Source: JAZRUY01 sp045598845 (GTDB taxonomy: Bacteria; Verrucomicrobiota; Lentisphaeria; Victivallales; Victivallaceae). Taken from it: a stretch of 19,515 nucleotides of DNA. Positions 16,017-19,515 of the stretch are shown here, in pieces; position 1 is the first letter of the stretch, and each line of letters starts with the position of its first letter. The translations under genes and the position numbers were made by a program. The notes under the pieces are model-generated. The model was not told the origin of the DNA. It saw nothing but the letters and a program-made list of their open reading frames with translations, and made no database searches. The stretch lies in NCBI GenBank assembly GCA_045598845.1, contig JAZRUY010000195.1, positions 1 through 19,515 on the forward strand. The letters are read 5' to 3'.

Positions 16017-16192
16017 TGCCGACAGTCCGAGCGGTGAATATTGTGCGAAACCGTAAACATTCGGCGCCTGTACAGGAGCCGTTGCGAGGCATGACTTACA
16101 GATCGCAGATTTATGATGACACCCGCTTTTTACGCGTTGCCGAGAATTCAGAGTATATGTTTGAAAAAACGGATAACATTATCAAGGTATAA
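16016..16192 (+). CDS. Unrecognised 58-residue ORF overlapping the fucosidase stop
   Basis: ATG 16016 shares a base with the fucosidase TGA (TGATG), giving a 58-codon frame that ends at TAA 16190-16192, 27 nt before the terminator hairpin. The product is basic at its N-terminus (RAVNIVRNRKHS) and its second half (YRSQIYDDTRFLRVAENSEY, then MFEKTDNIIKV) has a protein-like, mixed composition without membrane spans. I do not recognise a family. It may be a genuine small gene coupled to the fucosidase, or the surviving C-terminal end of a lost gene, as seems to be the case elsewhere in this locus. The position between a gene and its terminator is in favour of it being transcribed; whether it is translated is open. 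Confidence 0.35.
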   Translation: MPTVRAVNIVRNRKHSAPVQEPLRGMTYRSQIYDDTRFLRVAENSEYMFEKTDNIIKV

Positions 16193-16219
16193 GCATGCTT
16201 AAACAGTACCCGATATTTT

Positions 16220-16258
16220 GCCCGGCGGATTTTGAAGCGCACCGGGCTTTTTTGTTTT
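16220..16258 (+). terminator. Probable rho-independent terminator of the upstream operon
   Basis: GCCCGG (16220-16225) pairs with CCGGGC (16242-16247) across a 16-nt loop, followed immediately by TTTTTTGTTTT (16248-16258). The stem is short but fully GC, and the U-tract is strong. It lies after the fucosidase and the 58-codon ORF and before the rml cassette, so it would separate the two transcription units. Confidence 0.6.
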
Positions 16259-16511
16259 ATAATGCGGCATTAACTTTAAATTTACCGATTCGGCGGTACA
16301 TTAAATCACGGGAGAATACGGTTACGGGAGGTCCGGGACGAGGAGGCGCGGCCGCTTTTTTCTTAGATTCCACCCGCTTCGTACAATTTGCAAGTGTTCA
16401 TATACTGCCGAGTTCCCCGCATTTGTATGCCGGATTATTCAGCGCCGGAGCGGAAAAGCAAGCAGTGTTCAGCCGTATGGCGTTTGAGACAACCGGAAGA
16501 AAGGAAATTTT
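16259..16511. other. Gene-free stretch before rmlB, likely holding its promoter
   Basis: I see no protein family here; a long open frame across it on the + strand begins before the terminator hairpin and gives low-complexity, unconvincing protein. TATACT at 16401-16406 is a good -10-like hexamer, but the sequence 17 nt upstream (TTCGTA) is a poor -35. AAGGA at 16501-16505 is the rmlB ribosome binding site. Between 16319 and 16365 lies a purine-rich then T-rich stretch of no clear role. Confidence 0.4.
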
Positions 16512-17582
16512 ATGAATCGGATCATCGTGACCGGCGGCGCCGGATTCATCGGTTCAGCGGTAGTGAGGCATATCATCAATGATACCGCCGATGCGGTCTG
16601 CGTGATTGACAAGCTGACTTACGCCGGCAATTTGGAGAATCTCGCTCCGGTCGCCGGTTCGGAGCGTTTCCGCTTTGAAAAAGCCGATATCCGCGACCGG
16701 GCGGAGACGGACCGGATTTTCGCGGATTTCCGGCCCACCCATGTGATGCACCTGGCGGCCGAGAGCCATGTGGACCGTTCCATCGACGGTCCGGGGGAAT
16801 TCATTCAGACCAATATTGTCGGCACCTACACGCTGCTGGAGGCGGCGCGCAAGTATTTCAATACGCTGGATGACGCCGGAAAGGCGGCTTTCCGCTTTCA
16901 CCACATCTCCACCGACGAGGTGTACGGCGATCTGAACGGCCCGGAGGATTTCTTCCGGGAAACCACTCCGTACGCGCCCAGTTCGCCGTACAGCGCCAGC
17001 AAGGCGTCCAGCGACCATCTGGTGCGGGCCTGGCGGCGCACTTTCGGGCTGCCGGCTCTGGTAACCAACTGCTCCAACAACTACGGACCGTACCATTTCC
17101 CGGAGAAGCTGATTCCGCTGATAATTCTGCATGCGCTGGACGGCAAGGCGCTGCCGGTGTACGGCGAAGGCCTGCAGATCCGCGACTGGCTGTATGTGGA
17201 GGACCATGCGAGAGCCTTGTATTTAGTCGCGACCGCCGGCAAGCCGGGGGAAACCTACAATATCGGCGGGCATAACGAGAAGAAGAATATCGAGGTGGTG
17301 AAGACCGTATGCGCGCTGCTGGACGAACTGCGGCCGCGGCCGGACGGCAAATCCTACGCGGAGCAGATAGTGCATGTGAAGGACCGCCCCGGGCACGATC
17401 TGCGCTATGCCATCGATCCCGCGAAAATCGCCCGCGAACTGGGATGGAAGCCGCGGGAGACTTTTGAAAGCGGCATCCGCAAAACGGTGCTCTGGTATCT
17501 GGAGCACCGGGACGACTGGTGCGCCCGGGTGCTGAGCGGCGCGTACAAAATGGAGAGGCTGGGAACAGGAGGCGCGGAATGA
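16512..17582 (+). CDS. rmlB: dTDP-glucose 4,6-dehydratase
   Basis: The enzyme has 356 residues, standard for RmlB. GGAGFIGS (8-15) is the NAD-binding motif. ISTDEVYGDL holds the Thr-Asp-Glu catalytic triplet, PYSASKASSDHLV gives the Y-x3-K pair, and NNYGPYHFPEKLIPLIIL, VYGEGLQIRDWLYVEDH and YNIGGHNE are signature blocks of the family. It turns dTDP-glucose into dTDP-4-keto-6-deoxy-glucose in the cytoplasm, the second step of dTDP-L-rhamnose synthesis. It heads the rmlBACD cassette, behind a terminator, and ends in an ATGA overlap with rmlA. GC is clearly higher here (about 58-72% in sampled 60-base lines) than in the genes before the terminator, pointing to a separate origin or to core-genome composition. 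Confidence 0.97.
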   Translation: MNRIIVTGGAGFIGSAVVRHIINDTADAVCVIDKLTYAGNLENLAPVAGSERFRFEKADIRDRAETDRIFADFRPTHVMHLAAESHVDRSIDGPGEFIQTNIVGTYTLLEAARKYFNTLDDAGKAAFRFHHISTDEVYGDLNGPEDFFRETTPYAPSSPYSASKASSDHLVRAWRRTFGLPALVTNCSNNYGPYHFPEKLIPLIILHALDGKALPVYGEGLQIRDWLYVEDHARALYLVATAGKPGETYNIGGHNEKKNIEVVKTVCALLDELRPRPDGKSYAEQIVHVKDRPGHDLRYAIDPAKIARELGWKPRETFESGIRKTVLWYLEHRDDWCARVLSGAYKMERLGTGGAE

Positions 17583-18457
17583 GCAATACGAAGGGCATAG
17601 TTCTGGCCGGCGGTGCCGGCACCCGTCTGCACCCGGTGACCCGCGCGGTATCCAAGCAGCTGCTGGCGGTGTACGACAAGCCGATGATCTATTATCCGCT
17701 CAGCGTGCTGATGCTGGCCGGTATCCGCGACATTCTGATCATCACCACCCCGGAGGACCAGGCCGGTTTCATCCGGCTGCTGGGCGACGGCAGCCGTTTC
17801 GGAATAAATTTGAGTTACGCGGTCCAGCCGAAACCGGAAGGCCTGGCGCAGGCTTTCATCATCGGCGAATCTTTTATCGGGAAGGATAAATGCGCGCTGG
17901 TGCTGGGAGACAATATTTTCTACGGCGCCCATCTGGGGCGGATGGCGCGCGAGGCGGCGGCGAGGGAAAAGGGCGCCACCGTGTTCGGCTATTATGTGCC
18001 GGATCCGGAACGCTTCGGCGTGGTGGAATTCGACAAGAATTTCAAGGCTTTGTCCATCGAGGAGAAGCCGGAGCATCCCCGCTCCAACTACGCGGTTACG
18101 GGGCTCTATTTCTACGACAACGATGTGGTGGAAATCGCCAAAAATATCAAGCCTTCCGCCCGCGGCGAACTGGAAATCACTTCGGTGAACAACGAGTACC
18201 TCCGGCGCGGCGATCTGAATGTGGTCAGGCTGGGGCGCGGCTACGCCTGGCTGGATACCGGCACGCACGACTCGATGCTGGACGCCGGCAATTTCATCCG
18301 CACCGTCGAAAGCCGCCAGGGGCTGCAGGTGGCCTGCCTGCAGGAGATCGCCTATGACAACGGCTGGATGAGCAAAGACGATATCCGCGCCAGCGTTTCC
18401 GATCTGCTCAAGACCGGGTACGGGCAGTATCTGCTGCGGATGATTGAGGAAAGATAA
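17579..18457 (+). CDS. rmlA: Glucose-1-phosphate thymidylyltransferase
   Basis: The enzyme has 292 residues from ATG 17579; ACAGGAGG just upstream and the ATGA overlap with rmlB decide the start over an earlier in-frame ATG at 17519, which would lie deep in rmlB. MSNTKGIVLAGGAGTRLHP is the nucleotidyltransferase signature (GGxGxRLxP), followed by KQLLAVYDKPMIYYPLS, QPKPEGLAQAF, LVLGDNIFYG and WLDTGTHDSML. It joins glucose-1-phosphate and dTTP to make dTDP-glucose, the first and feedback-controlled step of the rhamnose route. It lies 2 nt before rmlC. Confidence 0.97.
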   Translation: MSNTKGIVLAGGAGTRLHPVTRAVSKQLLAVYDKPMIYYPLSVLMLAGIRDILIITTPEDQAGFIRLLGDGSRFGINLSYAVQPKPEGLAQAFIIGESFIGKDKCALVLGDNIFYGAHLGRMAREAAAREKGATVFGYYVPDPERFGVVEFDKNFKALSIEEKPEHPRSNYAVTGLYFYDNDVVEIAKNIKPSARGELEITSVNNEYLRRGDLNVVRLGRGYAWLDTGTHDSMLDAGNFIRTVESRQGLQVACLQEIAYDNGWMSKDDIRASVSDLLKTGYGQYLLRMIEER

Positions 18458-18459
18458 GC

Positions 18460-19017
18460 ATGAATGTGATAAAAACCGGTATTGACGGGGTGGTGATCAT
18501 CGAGCCGCGGATTTTCGGCGATGACCGGGGGTATTTCTTCGAATCCTGGAACAGAAAGGCGCTGGCCGATGCCGGCATTGTCTGCGATTTCATACAGGAC
18601 AATGAATCCAAATCCCGTTTCGGCGTGCTGCGCGGCCTGCATTATCAGGCGGCTCCCTATACCCAGGCCAAACTGGTGCGGGTGATTTCCGGCCGGGCGC
18701 TGGATGTGGCGGTGGATATCCGCAAGGGGTCGCCCACCTACGGCCGGCATACGGCGGTGGAACTTTCCGGCGAGAATAAGCGCCATCTTTTCATCCCCCG
18801 CGGCTTCGCCCACGGTTTCGCGGTGCTGAGCGAGGAGGCGGTTTTCGCCTACAAGTGCGACAACATTTATGCCCCGGCCGCCGAGCGCGGCATAAGAGCC
18901 GATGATGAGGATCTGGGCATCGACTGGCGGGTGAGGCCGGAACAGCGGATACTCTCGCCCCGGGATTCCGGGCTGCCGCGTTTTGCAGATATCGAACCCT
19001 GGGATGAACGCGGATGA
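18460..19017 (+). CDS. rmlC: dTDP-4-dehydrorhamnose 3,5-epimerase
   Basis: The protein has 185 residues, the usual length. PRIFGDDRGYFFESWN, FIQDNESKSRFGVLRGLHYQ (catalytic His in RGLHYQ), KLVRVISGRALDVAVDIRKG, and FIPRGFAHGFAVLSEEA are all RmlC signatures on a cupin fold; the Tyr and Asp of the later YKCDNIYAPAAERG block complete the active site. It inverts C3 and C5 of dTDP-4-keto-6-deoxyglucose. It is distinct from the short cupin at 12188, which lacks these blocks. The gene ends in an ATGA overlap with rmlD. Confidence 0.97.
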   Translation: MNVIKTGIDGVVIIEPRIFGDDRGYFFESWNRKALADAGIVCDFIQDNESKSRFGVLRGLHYQAAPYTQAKLVRVISGRALDVAVDIRKGSPTYGRHTAVELSGENKRHLFIPRGFAHGFAVLSEEAVFAYKCDNIYAPAAERGIRADDEDLGIDWRVRPEQRILSPRDSGLPRFADIEPWDERG

Positions 19018-19515
19018 AGATTCTGATCACCGGCGGGAAGGGGATGCTCGGCCGCACCCTGCAGCGGGCGCTGGCGGAACATGAACTGATTATCGCGGAT
19101 CTGCCCGAGGCGGATATCACCCGCGCGGAAGAATTCGACCGTTTTCTGGCCGCGGCGGCGCCGGATGCGGTGATCCACTGCGCCGCCATGACCCAGGTGG
19201 ACAGGTGCGAGACCGAGCGCGCCCTGGCCGAACGGCTCAATGTGACCGGCTCCGCCAATACGGCGGCCACCTGCGCCCGGCATAATGCGCGCCTGATCGC
19301 GATTTCCACCGACTATGTGTTCAAAGGCGATTTGAACCGCCCCTACCGCGAAGACGATATCGCCGGCGATGCGGAGACGGTTTACGGTCAGACTAAATTC
19401 CAGGGGGAGGAACAGATCCGGAAACTCTGCCCGGATCATGTGATCTGCCGCGTCTCCTGGCTGTACGGAGCCGGCGGCCCCAGCTTCGTACATGCGATGA
19501 TGAAACAGGCCGGCG
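19014..19515 (+). CDS. rmlD: dTDP-4-dehydrorhamnose reductase, N-terminal part (cut by window end)
   Basis: The frame is open from ATG 19014 (ATGA overlap with rmlC) to the right edge, giving about 167 residues of an expected 280-300. MKILITGGKGMLGRTLQRAL holds the NAD(P)-binding glycines, then VIHCAAMTQVDRCETE, ISTDYVFKGD, RPYREDD and VYGQTKFQGEEQI with the catalytic Tyr-x3-Lys. It performs the final reduction to dTDP-L-rhamnose. The gene completes the rmlBACD order and continues outside the window. Confidence 0.96.
   Translation, partial: MKILITGGKGMLGRTLQRALAEHELIIADLPEADITRAEEFDRFLAAAAPDAVIHCAAMTQVDRCETERALAERLNVTGSANTAATCARHNARLIAISTDYVFKGDLNRPYREDDIAGDAETVYGQTKFQGEEQIRKLCPDHVICRVSWLYGAGGPSFVHAMMKQAG

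Noticed and set aside
16195..16515. 106-codon + strand frame before rmlB
   Set aside because: It contains the probable terminator hairpin and T-tract, shows no family features and has an unlikely composition.
16858..17679. Long open frame of 273 codons on the - strand over rmlB/rmlA
   Set aside because: It is antisense to two very well-supported genes, rich in Arg/Pro/Ser/Ala as expected for a shadow of GC-rich coding DNA, with no recognisable motif.
17405..18268. Long open frame of 287 codons on the - strand over rmlA
   Set aside because: Antisense shadow of rmlA; no family signature and no ribosome binding site of its own.
1..19515. CRISPR arrays, tRNA/rRNA genes, insertion sequences or transposase remnants
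   Set aside because: No regularly spaced repeats, no tRNA-like cloverleaf and no transposase motifs were seen on reading either strand; decay in the locus appears to be by point changes and deletions.

Overview
The window is the inside of a surface-polysaccharide (O-antigen, capsule or exopolysaccharide) biosynthesis locus, with every supported gene on the + strand. It probably comes from a Gram-negative, carbohydrate-rich (gut-like) bacterium. The secreted GH29 fucosidase, the EpsG-type polymerase and the overall gene style would fit a member of the PVC group such as Lentisphaerota/Victivallales, but the taxon is a guess because no phylogenetic marker is present. Many genes stop at TGA inside ATGA or GTGA overlaps, so the standard bacterial code applies.

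Left block (1-7329): the C-terminal end of a GT4 glycosyltransferase, an EpsG/Wzy-like membrane polymerase, two GT2 glycosyltransferases, a left-handed beta-helix O-acyltransferase, a Wzx-type flippase, a GT11/GT23-like fucosyltransferase candidate and a further GT2. Most neighbours overlap by 4-8 nt, so this looks like one co-translated operon that assembles, decorates, flips and polymerises a repeat unit.

Middle block (7442-12619): an AT-rich stretch with a stop-interrupted acyltransferase-3 gene and a heavily eroded glycosyltransferase remnant. Then comes an intact three-gene module (UDP-GlcNAc 4,6-dehydratase/5-epimerase, RmlD-like reductase, non-hydrolysing 2-epimerase) that should make a UDP-N-acetyl-L-6-deoxyhexosamine (L-QuiNAc, L-RhaNAc or L-FucNAc type). 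It is followed by a second acyltransferase-3 relic, reduced by an internal deletion, and a free-standing cupin sugar epimerase/isomerase.

Right block (12632-16258): a GT39/ArnT-like membrane glycosyltransferase with a carbohydrate-binding-like C-terminus, apparently broken by two +1 frameshifts; a secreted GH29 alpha-L-fucosidase overlapping its end; a 58-codon ORF of unknown nature; and a likely intrinsic terminator. After about 250 nt without a recognisable gene comes a clearly more GC-rich rmlBACD cassette (16512 to the window end, rmlD cut off) for dTDP-L-rhamnose.

Main picture: a mosaic polysaccharide locus under turnover. Sugar-nucleotide modules are intact, but four modification or transfer genes are in different stages of decay. 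These are two homologous acyltransferases broken by different events, one glycosyltransferase reduced to scraps with an apparently lost start codon, and one membrane glycosyltransferase with paired frameshifts. Base composition changes sharply between modules, and even inside one GT2 gene near 6480. I see no clear sign of an entirely new system; the decay pattern and the unusual sugar module with its separate cupin are the points most worth checking.
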